Source of the DNA: Thereva unica
Lineage: Eukaryota; Arthropoda; Insecta; Diptera; Therevidae
Direction of reading: 5' to 3'
Length of the DNA: 64,000 bases
NCBI GenBank assembly: GCA_949987705.1
Contig: CATLJY010000196.1
Location: 62,001-126,000 of the forward strand
Shown here: positions 42,232-52,711 of the stretch, one piece after another
How the letters are laid out: every line of letters begins with the position of its first letter
Position numbering within the stretch: the stretch's first letter is position 1
Notes under the pieces: model-generated
Database searches by the model: none
What the model saw: the letters and a program-made list of their open reading frames with translations, nothing else
Told to the model about the DNA's origin: nothing
Made by a program: the position numbers and the translations under genes

Positions 42232-44172
42232 AACAATTAGCGGCTCACCTAAAATTTTCGAAAAATTTGGCATTCTTCAATTGCCCATAACTTGGGCAAA
42301 TTCCACTCCAAAAAATCAAAACAACTACCAAATTAAAGATTGGATCCTCTACTTTTTTTATGTCTGATTAAAAAAATTTTTTTTTCGATGCAGATGGCGC
42401 TGCTGTCGATCAAAAAAAGTACTAAAATTCGTAAATTTTTTTTTCTTATTTAACAGGCGCAAACTTTGTTTTGCGCTATGAAACATGCTAATCTGAGTTC
42501 AAAAACATAAAATTCAAAGTTTTTCCAACAAAATAGACTGTAATAAAGTTAAATTTCAATGGAAATTCGCGAAGTTATACGGTTTTAAAAAAAAAGGCAA
42601 TTCTCGCGTTTTAAGCCAGAATTTTAGGACGCACTTCCACAGGAGCTGATACGAAATTGTATCAACATGCAAGAACGCTTGGCGGAAGTCGTCAGAAATC
42701 ACGGTGGAAACACTCATTACACTGGTCTGCAAAAAACGGGTCATTTTTTCTCCTTTCCAATTTAATAGTCGTATCCTAAGTATTTTTTCGCGCTGAATCC
42801 GAATCCGTTGGCCAAATTGCCCTATCACGTCAGGATTTTGAGCAATCCTAACCTAAAAGTGCCAAAAAGCGTGTTTTTTGCACTTTTGCGCGATAAATAT
42901 CTCAAAACTATGGAATGATAGGGCAAATCGGACAACGGGATCGTTTTCAGCATGCCAAAATCTACAGAAAACCAAGTCGAAAGCGTTAGATTTGAAAAAA
43001 CTTTTTTTGTAATACTGAAAAGAAAAACTTCTTGGCGCGAAATCGACGATTTTTATTAACACATGATATCATCGTTGCACCGAAGTTTTTCTTTTCAGTA
43101 TTACAAAAAAAGTTTTTTCAAATTTAACGCTTTCGACATGGTTTTCTGTAGATTTTGGCATGCTGAAAACGATCCCGTTGTCCGATTTGCCCTATCATTC
43201 CATAGTTTTGAGATATTTAACGCGCAAAAGTGCAAAAAACACGCTTTTTGGCACTTTTAGGTTAGGATTGCTCAAAATCCTGACGTGATAGGGCAATTTG
43301 GCCATCGGATTCGGATTCAGCGCGAAAAAATACTTAGGATACGACTATTAAATTGGAAAGGAGAAAAAATGTGCAGACCAGTGTTATTGATCACTGTGAA
43401 TTGACAACCCGACTTCATCTTTTTCGACACAGGACCAAACAAACACACCCACACAAAAATTGAAATTCTGGAAAAATTAAAAAAAGAAAAAACAACAAAA
43501 TTTTAAAAAACTAAAAAAAAAAAACAAAAAACAAAAAAAAATTTTGGAGTGTAAATCCGACCGTGCGACCTCCTCGTGGGTAATGCAAACGCCGGCGGTT
43601 AAAATAAAAAAACAACGTTTTTTCATACAAGTATACTTTAACCGATTAAACGATCGCTTTTTCGAATCAAAAAAGATTTAAATTAAGATTTCTCAGGTCA
43701 GAATTTCAACAAAGTAATCGAAAACTTTTTTTACGCTGAACCAAATTGATTTTGATCGCAGTTTGTTGAAATTGTGGCTTAAAACGCGAAAATTGCCTTT
43801 TTTTTTGAAAACCCTATAACTTCGCGAATTTCCATTGAAATTTAACTTTATTACAGTCTATTTTGTTGGAAAAACTTTGAATTTTATGTTTTTGAACTCA
43901 GATTAGCATGTTTCATAGCGCAAAACAAAGTTTGCGCCTGTTAAATAAGAAAAAAAAATTTACGAATTTTAGTACTTTTTTTGATCGACAGCAGCGCCAT
44001 CTGCATCGAAAAAAAAATTTTTTTAATCAGACATAAAAAAAGTAGAGGATCCAATCTTTAATTTGGTAGTTGTTTTGATTTTTTGGAGTGGAATTTGCCC
44101 AAGTTATGGGCAATTGAAGAATGCCAAATTTTTCGAAAATTTTAGGTGAGCCGCTAATTGTTGTGACGAGTG
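42232..44172. mobile_element. Foldback element inserted in copia pol
   Basis: The ends CACTCGTCACAACAATTAGC and its inverse are each flanked by TA (42,230-42,231 and 44,173-44,174). The arms 42,232-42,620 and 43,780-44,172 are close inverted copies, and a second inverted pair (about 42,722-43,050 and 43,063-43,385) fills the centre, so the whole folds back in two nested stems. Removing the insert with one TA restores the copia frame exactly. No transposase is encoded. The target type suggests mobilisation by a Tc1/mariner-class enzyme. Confidence 0.85.
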
Positions 44173-44739
44173 TATTTTAGTCATGAGATTCTTTTCTCTC
44201 TCCCTCCCAATCGCAAAATCTAAATTCCGCTTTTCTTCAATTTCTCCCTCCCAATCTAACAACTTCTTCTTTTGATTATATGTTTGCGATTGTTTGAGGA
44301 TCTCATCACCTTTCTGCATTACTGCTCTACAACAATATTCCTCGTACTCTATTTTATCGTTAATCTGATTCTGATCTTGTTTTATGACTCTAAAGTTGAT
44401 TGTCCAGTTTGGTTTCTCATAAATTCCTTCTAGCACCGTTTTGTTTGATACTTTATCGTACACTCTCAAAACGGTGTCATCCAAATAGATACTTAGACCG
44501 GAATCTGCTAACTTTCGCAATGATAAAAGATTTTCGGATACATCTTTTGCAGTAAATACATTTAATAACTTAATTACATTCTTTTTGGCTGAATCTGTAT
44601 ATACGAGCAAGTCCCCTTTTCCGTCTATAACAATATCTGCTATTCATTTTTATTAGCACTTTTAATAGTCTTATTATCGCATTTCTTAAAATTACTTAGG
44701 ATCATGCTGTTATGTACAATATGATCCGTCGCTCCCGAA
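44104..44739 (-). pseudogene. copia protease end and protease-integrase segment
   Basis: Begins after the Helitron with SGATDHIVHNS, the remainder of the copia protease active site. A one-base shift at about 44,640 is followed by DLLVYTDSAKKNVIKLLNVF, LLSLRKLADSGLSIYLDD, then a charged region. The copia sequence proper ends at 44,175, where the foldback enters; the last codons before 44,104 are foldback sequence. Confidence 0.8.
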
Positions 44740-46748
44740 TCTATATAAATATAAATTGGAGTGTCTGTCTGTAATTTCAAAATAATTATGTTTTTTTAAG
44801 TTTTTTTGGTTATTTACATGTAATTAAAACAAAATCCACTATTTTTAAAATTTTTGTCTGTCTGTATGTCTGTATGTCTGTCTGTTTGGCCGCGGTAATC
44901 TCGGAAACGGCTGGGCCGATCGGGATGGGACTTTCACTGGAAGATTCAGTATTTTTGCGAGCATGTTTTAGGCTATTTATATACACCGTATATTAGCTCT
45001 ATCTGTATGCATGTATGGATGTATGTATGTAGACAAAACTTAAAACTTGATTTTGACCCACTTCCATATAACCGTTCAACTTCAAATTTTGCACATATAT
45101 TTAGTTCGGGTGACAATGTAATCTGACCACTTTGTAAAAAAATCAAGATGGCGGTTCCAAGATGGCGGGTGAATTTCGCAATTGGGCACGCCGATCCCCG
45201 ACATGGGTATCAAATGAAAGGGGATGATAATTAGAGTACAATTACCTATTTTTTGTCATTATAAATTCAAAATGGCGACCAACTATGCCGGACTCACCTT
45301 TTCTTTACAACCCACTCGATATGGGTACCAAACAAAAGGATATGACAAGTAGAATACTATTACCTGAGCGGCGTCATTCAAATCTATCTATCTATATAAA
45401 TGTAAATGGCGTGTCTGTCTGTGATTTAAAAATATAGTTCTCTTTCATATGGTTATCGATCTTCTATCTATCTATCTATCTATCTATATAATTATAATTG
45501 GAGTGTCTGTCTGTGATTTCAAAACCCATTTTTAAAATTGTTGGCTGTATGTATTGCAATGGGAATTTCACAAAAAGATTTAATACTTTTGCGGCCATAT
45601 TTTAGGCGAATACGACTATCAGATACGATTATCGGTACCGACTATCGTGTCCGACTACCGGGTTACTTTTTAGTCTAACCTATAGGAGAAGGAAAGCAAG
45701 TGATCATTCGAATTGTATACTTGACAGACCTGTATCTAAATATCTAGATATTCCAAAAAATATCCTGATCGTTTTATAGGAAACATTCACGGAACAATCG
45801 ATATTTAAATAGGCTCTTTCAGGTCTACAATTGCAATGATAAAAAGTTTGTACTCTATCAGGGATATATTTTTCCCGATTATCGCCTTCGGTTTTTCAGT
45901 CTGATCCGACAGTAGAATAAGGTTTCGAAAGGCAGCCATCGATATTTATTATCGGCCTTGAAAATACTACTCCTTCTGAAACTTCGACTCTTTTAAAAAT
46001 GACTTCCACTTTTTGACTTTCCTCGCTATGAAGGATTTTTATTGATTGTAATAATAGGTACGCATTCTTTCTGATTCTGGCTTCTTTTTCACTCGAAAAA
46101 AAAATTATTTTGTTGATATACATATATTAGCGAGCCGTAATTGGGATTCCATTTTATAGAAATAAAGAAGTATGCATAGCAAAGGGAACTTCCAAAACCT
46201 CAATTTCAGTAGACAATTTACAATATTAAAAAAGGAAACCGCAAACAATGTAAATACAAAAGTCGCATGCCATATTATCCTACAAGAGAAATTAGGTAAA
46301 CAGGTGAATGTTCAGGTATTGTTTTGGGTCGAAAATTCGGCCTTCCAGGAATGGCAATAAAAAAACGAGTACCTGTTTTTTATGATGGGTTAAAAAGAAG
46401 TCTATGAATAGGATATTTAAAACAAGGTTCTGCCAATTATTGTAACGGTACACTTTAAAGGAAGCTAGAGTATTTCATTCAACACTTTAGTCTTGAAGAA
46501 GGCTTTGAATGATCGAGTTTTGTTTCGTAACGAAGTAATTTTGTGACGAAGCAGTTTAACCTTGGTTATAGAAAAAAAATTGTTTTAATTGATTTGGTGA
46601 TTTAGCGTGAATTTATTGAGATAATTTTGAATTTTATTTTTTTTCCCAATCTGTGATTTTTTAAATTAAAGTGGAAATTAATAAGTGTAAATAAGAGATA
46701 TCTGTAAAAATTCGAGTAGGCGTTGCAAGGCACGCGGGTTTTTGCTAG
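44740..46748 (+). mobile_element. Non-autonomous Helitron in copia protease
   Basis: Starts TCTATATAAATATAAATTGG after A and ends GGGTTTTTGCTAG before T, the Helitron TC...CTAG rule with insertion between A and T and no target duplication. GCG-TGC/GCA-CGC forms the short hairpin about 12 bases before the 3' end. Two further 5'-end-like starts lie inside at 45,383 and 45,463, each with (TATC)n and GTGTCTGTCTG. No Rep or helicase is encoded. The 3' end matches that of the Helitron at 53,765. Confidence 0.85.
45383..45490 (+). repeat. Nested Helitron 5' ends with (TATC)n
   Basis: TCTATCTATCTATATAAATG (45,383) and a longer (TATC) run from 45,463, each leading into a GTGTCTGTCTG phrase like that at the true 5' end at 44,740. 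They suggest serial capture or insertion of 5' ends. Confidence 0.6.
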
Positions 46749-47722
46749 TCAGCAATAAAACTAATATAATTATCTAAATTACTCTTGCCTGACTCCCTCT
46801 GACCTTCTCTATTCGCACGACGAACTCCTCTATTCTCCTCTTCACTGAACTCCCTTCCTCTAGTGGCCTGTTGCCTCTTATCCTCTAGTCCTCTAAAATT
46901 ATTAATTTTCTTAAAATTTTTCTTTATAATCCTCTTATTATTTTTGAAATTTTTATTTTTAGCACCCGTGTCGGATTGATATCGGCTTTTATTACTTCTT
47001 TTCAAATGTTTATCTCTAAATTTTTTGTTAACATACCTATTTCTGCCCCTACCAATGTTGAAGCAGTCATCTCCTTTGTGGTACACCACATCCTGACAAT
47101 AGTAGCAGAACCACTGGTTTTTTGCTGCTAGAGGGCACTCTCTCATCCAATGCCCATACTGATTGCACCTGTGACACTTGGTGTCCTTCATTTCGTAGAC
47201 TCTATAAGCCTTTGGCTCCTCCTCTATCTTCTTCTCTGCCTCTAACTGTAAAATATAAGATTTTATTTCATCTAAAGTCATTTCTTGCCCAACTGTTTGT
47301 TTTTTAAGTAAGTCTGCGTTACGTATTTCAGGAATGACTGACGATACAGCTTGGTAAAATGCTGATCGCATCTCTTGGTCTGTTAACTCTATGACTTCTT
47401 CACATGCTTCATATTCTCTAACTATAGCATCAAATCTATCACTGAAATCATTTACCGTTTCATCGTTTCTCATTCTAATCGCATATAAACGTGTTCTTAC
47501 AGATGTATGAGTAACGTTAACTTCGCATCTTCTAGAACTTCTTAATTTTTTTAAAATCTCTATTGGTTCTCTAATATTTATTATTTTTTTATGGTACTTC
47601 TCATCTAGTCTATTGATTATTATATCTCTAACCCAATTTTTCCTTTTAATAATTATTGCTTCTGACCAATTTTGACTACTTTCTGTACTAGATTCTATTA
47701 CATCTAATAAATCGTTACTCAT
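46749..47722 (-). pseudogene. copia gag, C-terminal part with zinc knuckle
   Basis: The frame MSNDLLDVIES onward gives a gag matrix-like region (KNWVRDIIINRL, RLYAIRMRNDETVNDFSDRF), then the zinc knuckle CHRCNQYGHWMREC, a second cysteine-rich stretch (WFCYYCQDVVYHKGDDC), a basic RNA-binding region, and LDNYISFIAD reaching the protease. Its last codon, GA-T for the catalytic Asp, is split by the Helitron. The true protein begins further upstream; a shift near 47,735 and a TAG near 47,785 break the connection. Confidence 0.85.
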
Positions 47723-47783
47723 TAATTCGGATTTTAAATAAATCTAACCAAATGTCAAAATTAGAATCTTTCTTTAATTTATA

Positions 47784-48086
47784 CTATCTTTTAATATTTA
47801 ATTTCGCGCCTAATAATTCTTGCTCAACCACCTTATTTATTGACTCTACCTGTTCATTCGAGTTGCTACAGTTCTGTGGTCCAGCTTTGTTCATACCTTC
47901 TACATTTACTCTTTTAGCTTCTAAAACTTCTGTATTCTTTTCGAAATTGTCTAATTTTCTCTTTATACCTCTAATCTCTAATGAACCGGTATAATTTGTA
48001 TTTTGATTTCTTACCTCTAATACTCTTAGTTTGAGCCTCTCGTTCTCTAAATTATCCTTGCTAACTTTAGCTAAGGTATCTACCAT
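47784..48086 (-). pseudogene. copia gag N-terminal region (right of LINE)
   Basis: MVDTLAKVSKDNLENERLKL, then EIRGIKRKLDNFEKNTEVLE and NEQVESINKVVEQELL: highly charged, probably coiled-coil. A TAG ends it and KLKKDSNFDIWLDLF follows, the usual start of the gag core of copia. The ATG lies in the LINE target duplication CATGG, and on the other side of the LINE the same frame continues upstream, so this Met may not be the true start. Confidence 0.6.
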
Positions 48087-48396
48087 GGCATTGTTATTGT
48101 TATTGTTTATTTGCAAAAATATGTACAAAGATACAGATCTTATTTCAGTACATTCATTAAAAAAACGATACATAAAACTACGGTGACACAATTTAAGAAG
48201 AAAAAAAAGAAAAAATTAATTAAAAATTCAAAACTAATAAATAAATTAGAGAAAGAAAAAAAAATATAAAATATATATATGTATATAAAAAAAGAAAGTA
48301 GCTATTAAAGATAATTAATTAGAAAATTAGCTAAAACAAATTAAAATATAACAGTAAATGCAGAGAAAAAGAAAAAAAAAGTTATATATTCATGCT

Positions 48397-48737
48397 TTAA
48401 TTCGTCCTGTTAGTAATTAAATCGAAAAGCCGCCTCTTGAAAACGTTCATTGAATCAACACGTTGTAAACCCACTGGGAGGGAGTTCCATAACAGAGCTG
48501 CGGAGACAAAGAAAGAACGCTGCCCAACTAGTGTGCGGAAACGCGGAATAATCAAATTGTTGTTTCTGAGTGATTGTGACGACTGAAGAAACTGATTAAG
48601 GTACGCGGGTTTGCGTTGGTGCAATATATCATGAAGTAGGCGCAAAAGCCTAAACTCACGATAATCCCTAAAGGAGCAGCCCAACACGGTGTTTGAATAA
48701 GGCGAAATGTGGTCGAACCGGCGTAAGTTATAAATAA
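48397..48737 (-). pseudogene. CR1/Jockey-like LINE ORF2, last part
   Basis: IYNLRRFDHISPYSNTVLGC, FRLLRLLHDILHQRKPAYLN, RSFFVSAALLWNSLPVGLQR and VDSMNVFKRRLFDLITNRTN end the ORF2 C-terminal domain. It joins in frame with the part at 49,598 once the Harbinger derivative and one TAA duplication are removed. Confidence 0.8.
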
Positions 48738-49597
48738 TGGTGTAAATACAATTGGGGCGAGAACTACAGCGACGAACAGAACCACACCGATATTCGCGGC
48801 GAAATTCGTCGTATGAATACAATTAGAGCGAAGCGAAATGATATCAGGTGCAGCAACTTTGTTCGTGTTGTTACCTGTCAACATTATTTCTGTTTTTTAA
48901 ACGGGTATAAAATGTTTTTAATTTGATTTTGCTTGAAAGTAATTTTTTAAGATCATGAGGGCGGTGCAAAAAATAATTTGTATTCAAAAAATTTTATCAA
49001 TTTTGTACATGGTGCATTTAATTTATGACGTTTTAGAACATTCGAATAGAAGAAATAGAAGATGGGCCGCCGTAAGAGAAATGAATCGATCAAGAGACCA
49101 AGAAGAATATTTCCAAGTTTCATATAAACAATTTAAATAAAAAGACCCGGAGCATTTTTTCCTGGCATTTTTTTATAAAAATAGCAACATACACAAAGTA
49201 ATAATAAATGTTTCTATATTAATATGTTACTTTGTAAAACAATAAACAAAAACTTAAATGCAACAACGCAGGTTTATTTATATATATAAATAAAAATGTA
49301 ATTTAAAAAAAACAACCAAAAAAACACCAATTTTAAATTTATTACAAAATGTAAACAAAATTTAAAACTTCAACGTCAACAGTCAAGAAAAAGTGTCAAA
49401 TGTGTTTTTCTCAGTTGACCAACTTGGAGCGGCGACCACAAATTAGAAAATAGATTGATTTCATCGCTGTGGTTTGCGCCGTAGCCGAGGTTGTGGTCCG
49501 AATTATATGCAACTTCATATGAACCAGTGTATTCTTATCGTGTTTGACAGTCGCGGCGAAATTAGTTTCGCCGGTCGCCCCAATTCTATTTACACCA
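48738..49597. mobile_element. Harbinger deletion derivative inside the LINE
   Basis: TGGTGTAAATACAATTGGGG and the inverse of TGGTGTAAATAGAATTGGGG form ends, each flanked by TAA (48,735-48,737 and 49,598-49,600), a PIF/Harbinger target. The 860-bp body has GCGGCGAAATT words near both ends and one transposase N-terminal exon at 48,955-49,140. The catalytic part is deleted. Confidence 0.9.
48955..49140 (+). pseudogene. Harbinger transposase N-terminal remnant
   Basis: HSNRRNRRWAAVREMNRSRD followed by QEEYFQVSYKQFK is the Arg-rich W--R--N--R----Y block at the start of Harbinger transposases. The frame stops immediately after, before any catalytic residue. It lies on the opposite strand to the LINE and copia genes around it. 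Confidence 0.6.
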
Positions 49598-51323
49598 TAA
49601 AGCGTACACAATCGTTAAAGGCTACTTCGAGCTTATGAGCGCACAAAGAATCTAGGGAGGGGAAAATGGAGAGGCCCTGCATCAAATGAGGTAAGAGCAA
49701 GGCTTTCACCAAATACAAGCGGATAGCCCTTTTAAGCAAACCGCAGTGGTATCTAAGTTTTGAAAGGAGCCCGTATGTTTTGCCAACAATTAAATTAACG
49801 TGGTCGCAGCAGGTCATACTACTATTTAGGACCACTCCAAGATTCCTCACTTTAAAAACGCAAGCTAGAGGAACCCCATTTAAGGAAATTACTGGGAGGT
49901 CGGATTGAGAAATTGGAGAGTGAGTGAAAAAAATGCAATGTGACTTCGATGGATTTAGCTGCAGTAAGTTCAGTGTTGACCAGCTTGAGATATTATGCAA
50001 GTCTGCCGCAATCAGCTCCACACAATTATGGATTTGATCTTTTGGCGCAGAGAAATAAAGCTGCACATCATCTGCATACATATGAACCTTAGAATGCTTT
50101 ATTACTAGAGGAAGATCGTTAATAAAAACACTAAACAAAAGTGGCCCAAGAATAGAACCTTGAGGAACTCCCGAGGTAAGTAACGAACTGGTGGAACTAG
50201 AGTCTCCGAGTTTAACTTTTTGCGAGCGGTTCTTTAAAAAGCTATGTAAAAGCTTAAGATCAGTTGAAGAAAAAGAGACTTGAGTGGAGAGTTTTTGCAA
50301 GAGCAAAGAGTGATTGACGCTATCAAAGGCTTTAGAGAAATCAAGTAGCAACAGACAACAAATGTGACGATCATCAAGAGAATTGCGAATATCATTTGTG
50401 ACTTTGAGAAGTGCTGTTTCACAGCTGTGATGCTTGCGGAAACCAGATTGCCATTCACTTATAAATTGAAGTTGTTCACAAAACTCAAGGATTTGAGTCG
50501 CTATCAGTTTTTCAAAAACCTTTGCTAGAAAGGGAAGAATACTAATGGGCCGAAAATCCGATGGACGAGCAGGAGAGGGGCACTTAGGTATGGGCGTAAT
50601 TAATGCATGCTTCCACAAAGTGGGAAACTTCGAAGTAGTGAAGCACGCGTTGAATATGTGGGTTAAAATAGGCAGCAAGCAAGGTAGTAACATTTTTAGA
50701 AATCGTGGTGAAATATTATCGCTACCAGTGGCTGTAGATTTGATAGAATTTAAAGCAGAGATAACTACAAGAGAATCAACGCAACGAAAACAAAAGCAAT
50801 CTGATGAAGGTGTATAAGATGTAGTAGCCTCCACTATCGCTTGGTTGGATATAAAGTAATGGTTGAGGTTTTCAGGACTGAGGTTGTGAGCAACGGCATC
50901 ATTATTGGAGTGGACACCCAGATTGCGTAGATTTTTCCAAACAGTTTTTAAGGATAGGGAAGGATTAGAAATATCGACACACAGAAACTCGATTCCCGGT
51001 TGCTTGGAAAATCCAACAATTTTAGCCACTAAGTTTTCAGGCAAATAAATTGCCACTCCTCCGCCAACGCGCCCTTGTCGAACATTTCGGAATAATTTGT
51101 AACCGTCAATGGATACGATAGAGGAGGGAATATAGGGGTTAAGCCAACTTTCAGATATTAAAATAGCATGCAGTCCAGAATTTATAAATATTTCATTCAA
51201 CTCTCCAATTTTCGGTCGAATACTTCGCGAGTTTAAAAGACAGGCATTGAAACCTGAATATTTCGAGCTAAAAATCCTGACTAGCGTTCTCACCTTGTCT
51301 TCGCAACTAAAATTTGATGGCAT
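49598..51323 (-). pseudogene. LINE ORF2 with in-frame endonuclease deletion, and RT
   Basis: The N-terminal third starts a standard endonuclease (FNACLLNSRSIRPKIGELNE, HAILISESWLNPYIPSS, GGGVAIYLPENL) but after PGIEFLCVDISNPSLSL it passes directly into linker sequence (KTVWKNLRNLGVHSN). The catalytic GDFN and SDH parts are gone without loss of frame. The reverse transcriptase is complete: FRPISILPFLAKVFEKLIAT, QSGFRKHHSCETAL, LLLLDFSKAFDSVNHSLLLQ, SGVPQGSILGPLLFSVFIND and HMYADDVQLYFSA. It ends at the TAA target of the Harbinger derivative. Confidence 0.85.
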
Positions 51324-51610
51324 TTAAAATCACTAACAACACGAAACAATGAACATTGACAAGAAACGAAGGTCGGCAACAGAAAACGATGGATGAAAAT
51401 TTAACCGTGTAAAAGCATGAATACATAACGAACAGTGCAACTAGAAAATTGACTACAATAAAAATAAAAATTAAAAATAAAAATAAAAATTAAAATTAAA
51501 TCGATATTAAAAAATTAAAAGCCAAAAAAATTAAAAATAAATAGAGAAGGAATAGAAAATAGAAACGAAAACAAGAACAAAACGAAAAAAAGACACGAAA
51601 ACGTCAGACG

Positions 51611-51874
51611 CTAGCACTGCGCTGCTCCTATCGATGGACATTGTAGTTGCTTCGTATCACGCACAATGACAAAATTATCGTCTTTCTTCCGTCTGATCCT
51701 AACAAGGCCATCCCTGGTCGAAACAGAATATAACAACCCAAGCCTGCGAAGTTTTAAAGCCTCCCGCAGCAGATAATTATTAGCAGGCGAAAGGCTTTCG
51801 TTTATGAAGACTGGAGGGTCTGCCGTGAAGCAATCCAGCTCACACAGTGGGAATTTTAATTGACTAATAGACAT
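51611..51874 (-). pseudogene. LINE ORF1 C-terminal domain
   Basis: VFINESLSPANNYLLREALK followed by LRRLGLLYSVSTRDGLVRIR is the C-terminal domain of CR1/Jockey ORF1 proteins (INE-LTPAN--LLR-A--L------Y-WT-NG---VR), related to baculovirus FP25K-like folds. The N-terminal coiled coil and zinc knuckles are missing because the element is truncated at 51,883. Confidence 0.75.
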
Positions 51875-51883
51875 TGACTCCAG

Positions 51884-52130
51884 CCATGACTTCTTTTCAA
51901 TTCACTGCCGCTATGGCCAAATATTTTGACGTCTTCAAATTTTGTGCGACCGTATTAGCGTTTAGGAGTGCGTTCTGTTCCGTCATTTCCACTAACATTC
52001 TTATGTTGTCAGTCCTTTTCCCTTTTTCTGGACCTCTTACTCTAATGTCCTCCAACACCTCCACTCTAGGGCCTCTTTCGCTCTTATTCTCTGGTGCAGC
52101 TGCAAAATTAAACTTTTCTTATTATAACCT
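51884..52130 (-). pseudogene. copia gag N-terminal extension (left of LINE)
   Basis: Minus frame APENKSERGPRVEVLEDIRV, PEKGKRTDNIRMLVEMTEQN and NTVAQNLKTSKYLAIAAVN, then a TGA four codons before the LINE site. Apart from that TGA it is in the same frame as the gag part at 48,086. It is charged and likely helical. It extends gag by at least 70 residues beyond what is usual for copia. An acceptor-like TTTTGCAG precedes it. Confidence 0.45.
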
Positions 52131-52244
52131 GGATTTCCTTATTCTCTATCTCTAAATTCTCTACACTCTAATCAAATTTTATATCATTACTTCATTTAAG
52201 ACAGACAGAAGATAAAATGAAAAATAAAAACTCTATCTAATTTT

Positions 52245-52407
52245 ATGTAGCTTACGATTTTTCTTTCCAGAACTCTCTTCTATCTCTTTCCACTCCTCTA
52301 TATCCTCTATATCTAGACACGGGGATTCATATCCCGACGCGTCCTCTTCGTCGGTCTAGTAGTCGACCAGCCTTTTCGGGTCGTACCTCCAACCACCTTC
52401 TGCCATC
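52245..52407 (-). pseudogene. Small acidic frame in copia leader, one in-frame TAG
   Basis: MAEGGWRYDPKRLVDY, then TAG, then TDEEDASGYESPCLDIEDIE and a basic end (KKNRKLHKIR). It is strongly acidic in the middle and resembles nothing I know. It lies between the 5' LTR and gag, where most copia elements have only a short leader. Confidence 0.3.
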
Positions 52408-52453
52408 TATTCCGGGTTTTTGAAACAAAATATTTTAATGTAATTAATAATTA

Positions 52454-52711
52454 TTATATACTTTTATAAGTAAACTTGTTTTTTTTTATTATTTCTCTAA
52501 AGCAATCTAATACCAGGTTTTTATCAAACTTTTGTTTCGTGCTTCTGGAATCGCGACAAACGTACAACAATTTATCCCGATCCGAAACAGGACATTTCGT
52601 CCTCGAACATCGCCACCACGCAAGTGCACCCTCTGCTTCAACATTCGGTTTCACGCACGGCAATGAAAACTTGTTAAAATGAGGTGGCCACGCACACTTA
52701 CGAGACAACAA
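52454..52711 (-). CDS. Cys-rich frame in copia leader
   Basis: An 85-codon minus frame with KCAWPPHFNKFSLPC, then ALAWWRCSRTKCPVS and LLYVC. The spaced cysteines after WWRC recall small zinc fingers such as FLYWCH, but the His ligands are not clear. The remainder is basic (FREIIKKNKF). It could be an accessory frame of this copia lineage or a captured fragment. No other element boundary is visible around it. Confidence 0.3.
   Translation of the reverse strand: MLSRKCAWPPHFNKFSLPCVKPNVEAEGALAWWRCSRTKCPVSDRDKLLYVCRDSRSTKQKFDKNLVLDCFREIIKKNKFTYKSI

Larger units (their letters stand above)
48088..51883 (-). mobile_element. CR1/Jockey-like LINE inserted in copia gag
   Basis: CCATG lies at both sides (48,083-48,087 and 51,884-51,888). 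The 3' end has a short (AATAAC)n tail rather than poly-A. The copy keeps the end of ORF1, ORF2 with an internal deletion, and an A-rich 3' region (48,110-48,396). It is split at 48,738-49,597 by a Harbinger derivative. The 5' truncation point lies within ORF1. Confidence 0.8.

Noticed and set aside
42853..43260. Two nearly identical 65-69 codon frames, one on each strand
   Set aside because: They are the inner inverted repeat of the foldback at 42,232 read from both arms, with no protein similarity.
48955..49140. The small frame as a host gene in the LINE
   Set aside because: It lies wholly between the inverted ends of the 860-bp Harbinger derivative and matches the N-terminal block of that transposase family.
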